This document shows, in pieces, positions 13,030-23,399 of a stretch of 64,000 nucleotides of DNA (the stretch's first letter is position 1; each line of letters starts with the position of its first letter). Source of the DNA: Phocoena phocoena (taxonomy: Eukaryota; Chordata; Mammalia; Artiodactyla; Phocoenidae); assembly GCF_963924675.1 (NCBI RefSeq), contig NC_089220.1, positions 57,484,639-57,548,638 on the forward strand, written 5' to 3'. The notes beneath the pieces are model-generated. The model made no database searches and was not told the DNA's origin. It saw only the letters and a program-made list of their open reading frames with translations. The position numbers were made by a program, and so were the translations under genes.

Positions 13030-13475
13030 TAAAATGGAAGCAACTTAAATGTACATCAACAGATGTATAAAGAGCATGTGAGATATATATACAATGGAAT
13101 ATTACTCAGCCATAAAAAAGAATGAAATAATGCCATTGGTTGCAACATGGATGGACCTAGAGATTATTATACTAAATGAAGTAAGCCAGACAGAGAAAGA
13201 TAAATATCATATGGTATCACTTATGTGGAATCTAGAGGAAAATGATACAAATGAACTTATTTACAAAACAGAAATAGACCCACAGACATAGAAAACAAAC
13301 TTATGGTTAGCAAAGGGGAAGGCGGGGAGAGATAAATTAGGAGGACAGGATTAACATATACACACTACTACGTATAAATAGATAACCAACAAGGACCTAC
13401 TGCATAGCACAGGGAGCTATACTCAATATTTTATAATAACCTATAATGGAAAATAATCAGAAAAATATATATATA
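13030..13475 (+). repeat. L1 LINE fragment (ORF2 C-terminus plus 3' UTR)
   Basis: It begins in the ORF2 tail; the 65-codon frame 13094-13291 starts MEYYSAIKKNEIMPLVATW, the L1 ORF2p C-terminal signature, and is followed by L1 3' UTR text ('CTGCATAGCACAGGGAGCTA'). It ends in an AT microsatellite (13465-13545). 5'-truncated and inactive. It is a different, older L1 type than the copies at 43, 47 and 63 kb. Confidence 0.75.
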
Positions 13476-13559
13476 CCGCAAAATATATATATATATATAT
13501 TTATTTATAAAGAATATATATAACTGAATCACTGATATTATAAATCAATGATACTGAAA

Positions 13560-14320
13560 TTAAAAAATAAATAAATTGGAGTAAATTAGAAAACAGTTTA
13601 TTTTCAAACTACATTAAGATTATAGAAAAAAAATTTTTTTTTAAATTTAATGATGCAATCATTCATCTACATGACAAACACTGCACTGGAGTCTGATGCA
13701 AACAAGCACCAAACACTCAAAATTTCTATCTCCAGGAACATGAAGCTATAGACTTAAATAGAGCCCAGATTGAAATTTCTTTAGGGTGGAAGTCAAAGTT
13801 TCCTACTATTTTAGGTTAAATTAAATGTCTAGGTTTTATAGATACTTTCTTCCCAAAACTGTAATAATATAAGGCAGAGCTGAAACACTGAAGCAACTGA
13901 ATGTTTTTGGCATTTCATACTGTTAGTGAGATTACCACTAAGAACCATACACTGAGTTTGTTTTACACAGTGTAATCAACATTCTAGATAAGCTGGGTTG
14001 CTAAATTTCTGAAATTCATTAATAGAAAATAAATTTGTAATATCATTGATGTTTTGACATATAAACATTCAATAGTATAAGTTTAGCATATAGTGGCATT
14101 TCATCATTTATAAATATTCATTTTTAATTTTATTTGATCTGTAATAGTAATGGCTATTAAAACTTTATATTTAAGCTTGTAATTATTATAAATCATTAAG
14201 TGTATGTGATAAAAAGTTTCAAACACCATAAAAGGATAATATTGAAAATCACCCAGGGGGAACCACCACCTACTTTTTGTGTATATGTATCATTCCAAGA
14301 ATGTTAATTCATAAATATGC
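13560..14320. other. AT-rich DNA, nothing recognised
   Basis: No ORF of note, no CpG cluster and no repeat I can name. Confidence 0.5.
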
Positions 14321-14324
14321 ATTT

Positions 14325-14471
14325 ATGTGTATCTGCACATGTGAATGTATATTTTAGATACCTACACATATACATCTACATATGTGTTTGTACATTTTAA
14401 ACATATATACATCTGCATATATGTATGCATATTTTACATATATACATCTGCATATGTGTATGTCTATTTTT
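14325..14471. repeat. AT-rich minisatellite, about four copies of a 35-37 bp unit
   Basis: Four degenerate tandem copies share the core 'ACATATATACATCTGCATAT', then 'GTGTATGTATATTTT'. Approximate copies: 14325-14355 (partial), 14364-14400 (37 bp), 14401-14435 (35 bp), 14436-14470 (35 bp). The last two differ at only a few positions, suggesting the array grew at that end. Confidence 0.7.
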
Positions 14472-15014
14472 ACATACGTACAAAGAGGGTAACATTATAG
14501 TCACCATAACTTCCACTCTTATGTAGCCATATATTTTGGACAGCTTTGTTTATCAACATATATAGATCTATTTCATTTATTTAAAGAGCAGCAAATATTC
14601 TGTCAAGAAACCTGCTTACTATTGATAAATACTTAGGTTACATAGTATTTTCTAAAATATATTTTTGCTATTATAATTCATATTGCAATTAACTTTCTTA
14701 TATATTTCTTGTATAACTATATCTATGAGACAAATATCAAGGCCATACCTTGATCCTGTTTAACATTTAACAATGTGGGAGTACACTACAGAGTACTCTA
14801 TAGCAAAAAGCAGTCTGTACTATTCTCTCTGGTTCATTAATGCATCTCTAAATATCCATCACTTAATCATGATGAAGATTATAAAGCAATTTGTATCTCA
14901 GAAAAATATGAATGAAAATGCTAGCAAGAAATAAATCCTTAGAGTTGATTCATTAACAATTAAACTGGCAACTGATTAACCTGTAATTAAGATCTTTTAT
15001 CTGCAATTAGTCAA

Positions 15015-15232
15015 TTTTTTTTTTTTTTTTTTTTTTTTTTGCGGTATGTGGGCCTCTCACTGTTGTGGCCTCTCCCGTTGCGGAGCACAGGCTCCGGACG
15101 CGTAGGCTCAGCGGCCATGGCTCACGGGCCCAGCCGCTCCGAGGCATGTGGGATCTTCCCGGACCGGGGCACGAACCCGTGTCCCCTACATCGGCAGGCA
15201 GACTCTCAACCACTGCGCCACCAGGGAAGCCC
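15015..15232 (-). mobile_element. CHR-type tRNA-derived SINE (young)
   Basis: A full-length copy in reverse orientation. A 26-T run (15015-15040) is the complement of its poly-A tail, and the element ends in the complement of GGGCTTCCCTGGTGGCGC. The RNA polymerase III B box lies in the tRNA-related head (reverse strand GGGTTCGTGCCCC). A 16-bp direct repeat CAATTAGTCAATTTTT flanks it (15004-15019 and 15232-15247, overlapping the T-run edge), as expected for LINE-mediated retroposition. The CHR family is specific to cetaceans and close relatives. ORFs here are not genes. Confidence 0.92.
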
Positions 15233-15247
15233 AATTAGTCAATTTTT

Positions 15248-17606
15248 AAAGAACTAAGACAAAGAAAAGGGGAAAAAAAATCAGTAGGGGCATTCTTTAT
15301 TGATTCAAACAAAAGAACAAAAAAAAATGGAATGAAAAAACTACAAGTCTTTTTTTTTCTGTGTGTGAACTGTGAGAGAACTGATATAAAAAGGTACTAT
15401 GATTCATTTATTTATTTGTTTCTGCTTTGTTGTTGTACTTGTTCCTTTCATTAGACTCCTCACACCAATTAAGGTTCCCAGCAGTGATGTAGAGTAACAG
15501 TATTTCATAATTTAACCACTGCTTAATCAAAATGTCCCTTTTAGTCTGTCACTGGTTACACTTCAAAAAGCTCAGGGTTACCTCAATTAAAAGTGACTCT
15601 TTAAAGCACTTTGCAGATTTGGTGCAGTATCATACAATGAGTGCTCTACTTGGATTGAAAAAGACAGGGAAGACAGTACTATTTTTAACTCTCTTGCTAT
15701 ATTCTATTTTTGCTGATAACCTTCCAGCTCAATGTTTTTCCCCTCTGTAGAATCATCTGAAGAGACTGCAAATGATATGATGTTACATTACAGTATATCC
15801 TCCTTGTTCACTATTATGAACAATCTATTGTCATTTTTAATTAAATAATAGCAATGATACTTCCACAAAAAAGACTAATTGCAGGAAACCTAACCAGTCA
15901 TTCAAATTTCAATCCACATTGATTAAAGTGCAATGTCTTGGACTATACTTAAAAGACTAAATATTCTAAAGTATGCGTAGGTAGTAAAATATATGGATTA
16001 TGTGCTACCCATCGTGAAGGGACAGAAGTTACTTCAAACTCTGGATAGCTGAAGCTTGAAGTATTTGACATCAAAATGCCTTATATATAGTTGCCAGGAA
16101 ACATTTCCTTCTTGGTAATTCAGGGACTTATTGTTGCATATGTAATTGATTAAACTAGTTACATTACACTAGAAGAAACAGGAACATTGGCTAACCACAC
16201 TGCATTTTCTTCAGAGGTTGCCACCAGCTTCCTTCCAATGAAGAATGCAGAATTACCATTTCACTATAATTAATTTTAGAGTATTCTGACCAAAAGTTGA
16301 CTGTGAAAGGAATGATTCCATCACCACTATGTTGAAGTAAGCTAAAATGAAGGTAACTATCCAAATTTTAAAGAATGGATGATACCTTAAGGAGCCTGCC
16401 CAGTGCAATTAAAATATAATAGAAATATGGGTAGAGATTGCCTATAGTTATCAATTCAGGCTAAACAGTCAGGGCTACATTTTAAAAAATTTCTTCATGG
16501 GTTTTATAACAAAGACACTGAAAACTGATTATTAAAACCACTTAATAGAGGGTGCATACAACAGTAACTCTCTTACGTTTTGTGCTCCCTACAAAACACA
16601 AGTGTGTTTGATTACTTTTCCGATGTGCCATTTAATAGGAACTCAAACACACAGAAATTTTTCAAAATCCCACCGGCATTATTTTTGTCTGTTTTATTCC
16701 TCAAATGGAAGTTTCATTTAATGAATGGTCCTGTGGGAATTGTGATGAGCCTTTGGGGTGGCGGGGAGGCTGAACTTTAACAGCTGAGCTGCTCTGATGC
16801 TAAAGCAAAAGCTCTTTAACTGACCCAGGTCACCCCATGCCAGGGCTTTATTACTTGCTTCCTTCAACTGAAATCACACTGGAAAGTCAATACAAAATGA
16901 TGGTCTATCCCAGTTACAACAGTTCATTATTATCACCTATAACCTTAAAATTAAATTATAGTAGAGAGTTAAAAAGGAAGTGGGAGAGACAGTACTATCA
17001 AAAGAGAGTATGGCTTCAAAAAATGGTTAAATCATAATGAAGAATGCTACCCTTCAGAAGGTTGAAAGACAGATTATGAAAACGAATGCAAAAGCTTCAA
17101 CAATTATTCAGCATCTGTACAATAGCTGTTCTACAAAGAGAAAAAGAAGCTACCTGAGACTTTATTTTAATTATATTTAAATTCATTATCATTTTCTCTT
17201 TTATAATTTTACTAAACTTTATTTCAAAATTGAATAAACTATTATTTTTCCAAAACGATTTAGCTTAGAAATTATTTACAATCTTCTTTAAAGTGCGATA
17301 ATTACAAATAGTACAATATACAGCATGCTTATTAATGAAGATTTAGAATTTGATAAAAATAAATAAGCTTATGTGGATACGTGTGTGTGAGTGTATACTC
17401 AAATAGTCACTTACTGTTCTATTATAGTAAGATGAAGCTTGTCTTATTCAAATAATGTGTTATTTAACCTCTCAATGATACAGATGCAATTTTCTTTGTA
17501 GGTAAATTCTATTAGACCCACTCATTTCAAAGATTTTTACAGTAAGTCTGTGGCTCTACAACTTTAAATTCCCCCAAAATAACAAAACTTGCTAAGAAAT
17601 CTTAAA
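15248..17606. other. AT-rich DNA, nothing recognised
   Basis: Short ORFs only (72 codons or fewer; for example 15532-15750 and 16837-17037), without domains I recognise. No CpG cluster and no clear repeats. Confidence 0.5.
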
Positions 17607-17610
17607 GCAG

Positions 17611-18152
17611 TGAAGGGGAGCAGAATATGCCACCCCAAAATATGCCTCTTTGGCATAAAAGTTTATTCTTGGTTTATTATTTTAAGAAACGGCAGACATA
17701 GGAAAAGCTCTGAATACCTAGAAGTTACCCTTTAGTAAGAGACATTTTACATTTGGGAAGAAAATATCCACCTGTAAGAGTGTCTCCCTCTCTGTACCAG
17801 GAAGGAAGAGGAGGGTGACTAAATCGCTAAAAATTTATCAACGGAGAAGGTGCCAACTTAGAACTGCATAACAACCATATCCTTGTTTACTGTGCTTTGC
17901 CTGATAATCTCCCATAACTGGCCTCCCTCCCTCCAAAATCTTTTGTCTTTAGCTAAAGATGGTCTTTGAGGTGACGGCTTGGGCCATTTAGGGGAGTTAC
18001 TCATTTTTCCTGGGTATTGTCCATGTATATAGGACGTATACATGTTATTAAATTTGTTTGTTTTTATCCTGTTAATCTTTTTATTTATTACAGGGCGGTC
18101 TCAGCCACGAACTTAGAAGACCAGAGGAAAAACTATTTCTTCCCCTATAGCA
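17611..18152 (+). mobile_element. Solo LTR of an endogenous retrovirus
   Basis: A block of about 540 bp begins TGAAGGGGAG and ends ...CTTCCCCTATAGCA, giving near-inverted LTR ends. It holds a late AATAAA-like signal (ATTAAA near 18048) followed by a T/G-rich stretch, the order expected of R/U5. The text is of an LTR type I recall from cetartiodactyl genomes ('CATAACAACCATATCCTTG', 'CTTTGCCTGATAATCTCCC'). No internal retroviral sequence adjoins, so it is probably a solo LTR left by recombination. No clear target duplication was found, so limits are approximate. Confidence 0.6.
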
Positions 18153-18529
18153 TGAAACACTGATTATCAAAGCCAAATATTAAAATTTCTCTAAAGCTGT
18201 ATGGGCTTTTGAATTTCACATGGAGGACAGGAGAGGGGCTTTCCATGGAAAATAATTCTGAAAGAAAGGAAAGGAGGGAAGCATGGAAGAAGGAAGAGAA
18301 TATAGGAGGAAGGAAGAAGTAAATGAAACAAGCAGTGATCTGACTCCTTCTAACCAAGTTCCAAGTTCAGAGATGTTAACAGGATGCAAGTCAAACAACC
18401 AGGGTTGAAAACAACCAGTTAAAGGACCTTATTCAGATTGTCAGGAAGCAATGCCTCTTCCTTCCTCCTTCCCACCCTTTCTCCTTGCTCTTCTCCCTTA
18501 TCTACCCCTGACTCCCCTCCCTCTTTCTT

Positions 18530-18850
18530 GTCCTGCTCCTTCTACCTTTGAACTTCCACTTCATAGTGTGATGATATGAAGCTAAGGTAATCCACCCTTC
18601 CAAATCTGAGAAGGGAATTAATAGAGAGAAAATAGAGCTGAAAGTGGGATCCACGTTTTTCAGCTATTTTAATCCTGAATCAAGCTATACCTGAAGTTAA
18701 CCCTGCTTAAGGCTATTGGTTGTATGAACCAAGAAATTCCTTAGATGCTTGAGCCAGTGTGGGTTGGGTTTTCCACTTGCAGCTAAATGAGTCCCAAGTG
18801 ACACAACCCTGTTTCCCAGCCTTAACTTAAGGTGCTGAAACCAAAAATCT
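18530..18850 (+). repeat. Possible ancient LTR/MaLR-like fragment
   Basis: The phrase 'TTGAGCCAGTGTGGGTTGGG', then 'CACTTGCAGCTAAATGAGTCC', resembles text I associate with old mammalian LTR or DNA repeats. The assignment is weak and the limits are guesses. Confidence 0.3.
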
Positions 18851-18879
18851 TATGCTGAAGAATGCTGATGAAACAGCCT

Positions 18880-20440
18880 GAACTCTAACAAGCTTTGGAT
18901 CCTCCTATCACTCTGTCTCACTCTTTCACCTGCAGGTCTCTCCTCCTTGGATTGCTATATAATCAACACATGATTTCAACTTACAGTGGCAAATCATGTC
19001 TTCAAATTGTTACTGACAGTACCAATTCAGCAAGAATGAGTACTAACTCCATTTACACACAGCTCACATGGACTCTCTCTCCATCAAAGAAGCACAGATT
19101 CCCACAAAACTTATTACCCCATCAAGGAAAATTTTGCACTATGTGCTTTGAATCAGTTTGAAAGAGTTGATACTTCTCATTCCCTGTATAGACTGTATTT
19201 TGTAGAGGGAATATGTGAACAGACAAGATAGGGAAAATCTTCAGAATGACATTACATTTTTTTTCAAGGGCTGCTTTTTTTAATATTTCAAAAATAGTGA
19301 TTTTTTTTCTTTTTCATAACATTAAAGTGTAAATAACAATTTACAGGAAATGACTATAAAAATGAAACTAATTTCTTCCCATTATTTTAGAAAAATAGAT
19401 TTTTGTGCTATAGAGCCACATTCCAAAATGAATATTTATTAATTAATGTACATATCAATTTTCAAACAACACCTCCTGAGTGCACATTTTGTACCAAGCA
19501 TGATTTCACTGAAATTCTCTATTTTCCTCAAATATTGCCTGGAATCTGCTTCTTTTTTGAATATACTTTAGAGATAATTATTTTTTCCATGTTATCAATT
19601 GTAATGCTATAGACATCACCTCAAATTGAATAAACTATTTCTCCAACATCACTGGAAAAATTTGGTCACCAATTACACATATGGATTTCTCCATTTATTT
19701 TGATCCCAATAAAACAAGAAGTGCTACAGTCATATAGTCATATGGCTACTTAGATAAATATTTCAATTTTCAATTAATAAAAATATATTTGAAGAAGTAC
19801 TAGAACTATTAAAGAGGCTACCATGAGTTTAAAAATTTCTCAGCACAAATTAGTCTAAACAACCACAAAATCAAGTTTCCTAATCAGGAAAATAAAAAGA
19901 AAGTTACTAATTTTCTCCTGAATTCATTGAACATGTCCTTAATAAGAAAAGCAGATAGGCCACAAAGCCAGTGTTACACACACAGGCCTCTTACAAGATA
20001 CTTTATCTAACTTTTGGGTTTGTAATTTTATATATTTTTCTCTTCACAAGCTCCCCCAAATTGTATAATTTTAAAACTCTAAACAACTTGCATTGGTTGT
20101 GCCTATTAGATAAGTGGTAAATTAATTATCTTCAGTTTTCCTAATCATGTTCTAAAAGCCATACATTATTTGAGATGTTTCTCTTAAAATATTATTCCAG
20201 CTAGTTTAACAATACTTATTCTAGATCTATATGAAAGTTTGCTTTTTTGTTAATATTTTTTTAAAAAACTTCTGCATTCAAATGGGAAGCAAAGTATTGC
20301 CTGATATTATCTTAGAAGATTCCTTCAATTTGGGGCCTCAACAAAGTAAAGTAGAAAGATGTTTGCAAGCTGACAATCTACTCAAACCAAATATTACACT
20401 CTGATATATAAAATACAAGGACATATATTTTGCTAGTGCT
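18880..20440. other. AT-rich DNA, nothing recognised
   Basis: ORFs of 88 codons or fewer with no recognisable protein. No repeats that I can name. Confidence 0.5.
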
Positions 20441-20454
20441 GTTTGAGCATTCCA

Positions 20455-20570
20455 TCATTTCAGTTAACGTGTGAAGTGCTGGGAATGCATTATTCCTCAC
20501 AGTAGGCCGTGGGAGGTCAACATTCGCCCCATTTACAGATGAGGAAATTGATACTACCATGCTAAAAAAT
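20455..20570 (-). repeat. MIR SINE fragment
   Basis: A short stretch on the + strand ('CCCCATTTACAGATGAGGAA', then 'ATTGATACTACCATG') is the reverse complement of the most conserved part of MIR. Limits approximate. Confidence 0.45.
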
Positions 20571-21480
20571 TCAGCTTTAATGTATATTGCAACAAGTAGC
20601 AAATAGAATAGGTACTTGGTTATTTTAGAATTCACAAGCAGAAATTTCAAATGATTAGCGCAACATATATTACCTATCTTATATTAAACTTTAAAATCAC
20701 AGTAAGATACAGGAGAAAGAAAATGTAAATAAACTATTTCATATTCCACACATTCCAGGGAGACTTTCAAATCCATAACAAAACATCTTTGTAGAAAATA
20801 CTGAGGTGAATGTGATACGCATTCTCATGCACCCCCCCCCAACAAATGTATCTCTTTTACCAAAAGTAAAAACATTGAATTTGACTTTATTTTTTTTGTA
20901 ATTATGTCTTTTTTGCAAATAAATAGTAATCAGAAAGCTATAAAACCATTATAATTGCACTGCCCCATGGCCTATACTCTGCACCTTATTATATCTATAA
21001 CAGTATATCAAATTTCTGTAGAGTAATTTGATACATAAATGAGAACATTATTAAATAAAATGAGGTGTATATGAAGATCCAGAATAAAGTAATTGTGCAA
21101 TCTAGATTTAACTTACAGAAGAAATGAATAGTAAATATGAATCACTAAAACATAATTAGAAGGTAAAATGAAATCTTGGAGAAATAACAAAATGTCACTC
21201 TGAACCAAACCAAGCCCAAAGGTAACTTGAAGAAACAAGCACAAATTCTCCCTCGTGCTTTAGGTGACTAGCATGATCCCTAGCATAAGAGGACAACCTT
21301 TTCATGGAAGCTTCTCTAAGGCAGGTGATAAGTGGCTATAATAGAAAACAGGCAAATCAAAATTAATTCTCACATACATTCATCCATCTTAGGAAAAATC
21401 AATCTGATGAAACTTGAGGCATTTGAGGAATCAGCCAATACTTCCAACGGCTTAAGAAAAAAATATACTTTTCTTCAAAA
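20571..21480. other. AT-rich DNA with a poly-C run
   Basis: Nothing gene-like. A C10 homopolymer lies near 20832-20841. Confidence 0.45.
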
Positions 21481-21494
21481 ATCCATGAATCCAG

Positions 21495-21683
21495 GGCTTC
21501 CCTGGTGGCGCAGTGGTTGAGAATCCACCTGCCGATGCAGGGGACACGGGTTCGTGCCCCGGTCCGCGAAGATCCCACATGCCACGGAGCGGCTGGGCCC
21601 GTGAGCCATGGCCGCTTAGCCTGCGCATCCGGAGCCTGTGCTCCGCAACGGAAGAGGCCACAACAGTGAGAGGCCCGCGTACC

Positions 21684-21718
<35 letters not shown>

Positions 21719-21737
21719 AAGGGTAAAAAAAAAAAAT
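21495..21737 (+). mobile_element. CHR-type tRNA-derived SINE (young, long poly-A)
   Basis: A full-length sense copy starts GGGCTTCCCTGGTGGCGCAG with A-box-like and B-box (GGGTTCGTGCCCC) motifs. It ends in an uninterrupted 31-A run (21686-21716) followed by GAAAGGGT and a second A-run. A perfect 13-bp duplication TCCATGAATCCAG flanks it (21482-21494 and 21738-21750). The perfect duplication and long pure A tail imply a relatively recent insertion. The 86-147 codon ORFs across it are chance frames. Confidence 0.94.
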
Positions 21738-22009
21738 TCCATGAATCCAGAGAGGGAGGGGCAGCATGCCTGAATATAGTAGATATTTAACAAATATTTG
21801 TTGAAAGAATAAAAAAAAAAAGGAGGCAGGGTTGTTTTCCAAAATAGGCTTGGTGGCTGGCTATGTCCCATCACCCAAGGTAGGCAGGTGGGAGGCGGGT
21901 GGTAGTTGTCTCAGTTATCTTTTCCAACCATCAACTGGAGCAGGTTCTTCTGCTGCTCTCACCTGTGATCACTCATGATGTTACTATAATTACTTGGAAG
22001 CTTAATTGT

Positions 22010-22340
22010 ATCTGGATGGTGTAAGATGGCCTCATTAGTATGTCTTGCCATTGGTGCTAGAGATCACTTGGGCCATTTACCTACAGCAGGGGTTCCCAGG
22101 CTTCTTCGCATGATGTTAACATTTCTCCAGGAGGTTAAGAGTGAAGGATACATGGTCTCTAGAGGATTTGGCTTGGAAGTTACACCATATTACTTCTGCC
22201 ACAGCTATTGTTCAAAGCAAGTTGCAAGGCCAATCCAGATTCAAGGGGAAGGTAAACAGACATCTACTCTCAATCGGAAGACCTGCAATGGATTTGTGGT
22301 TATTCTGAGTTCATCAAGGGAGGTAAGAACGTAAATCGCA
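22010..22340 (+). repeat. Ancient interspersed repeat, family not assigned
   Basis: The sequence ('AAGATGGCCTCATTAG', 'CACTTCTGCCACAG'-like text, 'CAAAGCAAGTTGCAAGGCC', 'AATCCAGATTCAAGGGGAAG') matches a pattern common in mammalian genomes that I associate with old LTR/MaLR or hAT repeats. The 102-codon ORF 22026-22334 follows it and is not supported as a gene. Confidence 0.4.
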
Positions 22341-22744
22341 GATGGGAACAGACCACAGGGCTTTCTCTAGAAATGGTCCATTCTGCCAACAGATACACCA
22401 AGAATTAAGTATCAGATTTTGGCTGCCAGGCCCCTCTGTCATTGAAATAATGCACAGAAATTTGGATACAAGGTGAAGAAATGAATTTGTTATTTGACTT
22501 TTTTCTGACCCTGTCCCAAAGGGAGGAGGTATCTGGGGCTAAAGCCTGAAGCACTCATTAAGTATTGCAACAGCAGCCTGCACACAGAGGCAAGTGGAAT
22601 GTAGAGCACAATTAGACACATGCAAAAGTTTTAATGATAAACAGAGTGATCTCCAAGTTCCATCCAGTCCTAACATTTCACAGAATTTTCTGATTCTTCT
22701 ATACTAGGAAAAGCACTAAAGGGAACAATTATTTATTAATTACC

Positions 22745-22840
22745 TAGATGTACAAGCCAGTTTATAATGGCTTGCAAGTCCCTTTTGCAGATGGGAATTG
22801 GGAATTGAGTAAATCACCCAAAATCACACAGTCTTGTTTA
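22745..22840 (-). repeat. MIR SINE fragment
   Basis: 'TTTTGCAGATGGGAATTGGG', then 'AGTAAATCACCCAAAATCAC', is the degraded reverse complement of the MIR core. An AAT/ATT trinucleotide tract (22848-22870) follows. Confidence 0.4.
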
Positions 22841-23149
22841 GCAAAAAATAATAATAATTATTATTATTATATACTTATATTCCAGACTCAGGACCAAACA
22901 TTCCCTTCTCAATGTAAACAGCTAGAGAATCCCCTAATGGATAACCATAAAGTCTTTCAAACACCTCCAGATATGAAACATGGCAATTCATAGAGTACAA
23001 TAAAGGGAAAAGAAATTGAGTATAAGATGCATATTCAGAAGATAGCCAGCATCCTTGAAAGAGGTTAAAAACACATTTATATAATAATAAACAAAAAACA
23101 GCTTTAAGAGATAGGAGAAAAGGGAAATCTACATATAGCTAATATAGCA

Positions 23150-23330
23150 ACTTCTTTAGAATCAGAAATATTTGTATTTCAATTCTAGCCCTATTGTCTG
23201 TTAGTCATATAATCACGGACAAGGAAACTGTCCTCAGCCTCAAACTTGCTCCTCTATAAATGTATACAATCATGCCTAAGCTGAAGGTTATTTCATGGGT
23301 TAGAAGAAAGTAAAAACCAACAGTGTACGC
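23150..23330 (+). repeat. MIR SINE
   Basis: The sense MIR pattern is weak but ordered: 'AATCAGAAATATTTGTATTTCAATTCTAG', 'TTAGTCATATAATCACGG', 'CTCAGCCTCAAACTTGC' and 'CTCTATAAATG'. Diverged; limits approximate. Confidence 0.4.
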
Positions 23331-23353
23331 AAAGGACATTCTCAGAAAGTGAT

Positions 23354-23393
23354 GATGACGATGATGATCCTGTTCACCATCATCATCGTCATC
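23354..23393. repeat. GAT-rich inverted repeat (15-bp perfect arms)
   Basis: Left arm GATGACGATGATGAT (23354-23368) and right arm ATCATCATCGTCATC (23379-23393) are exact reverse complements separated by 10 bp. A single-stranded copy could form a stable hairpin. It probably arose by inversion of a GAT/ATC trinucleotide microsatellite. Confidence 0.85.
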
Positions 23394-23399
23394 TAATCA

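Noticed and set aside
15041..15232. tRNA gene candidate (A-box and B-box motifs)
   Set aside because: The polymerase III promoter motifs belong to tRNA-derived SINEs here and at the other CHR copies. No cloverleaf acceptor stem or anticodon arm is preserved, so no functional tRNA gene is called.
21399..21874. 140-147 codon reverse ORFs containing Phe runs
   Set aside because: They run through a CHR SINE and the complement of its poly-A tail; the Phe run is the translated T-stretch.
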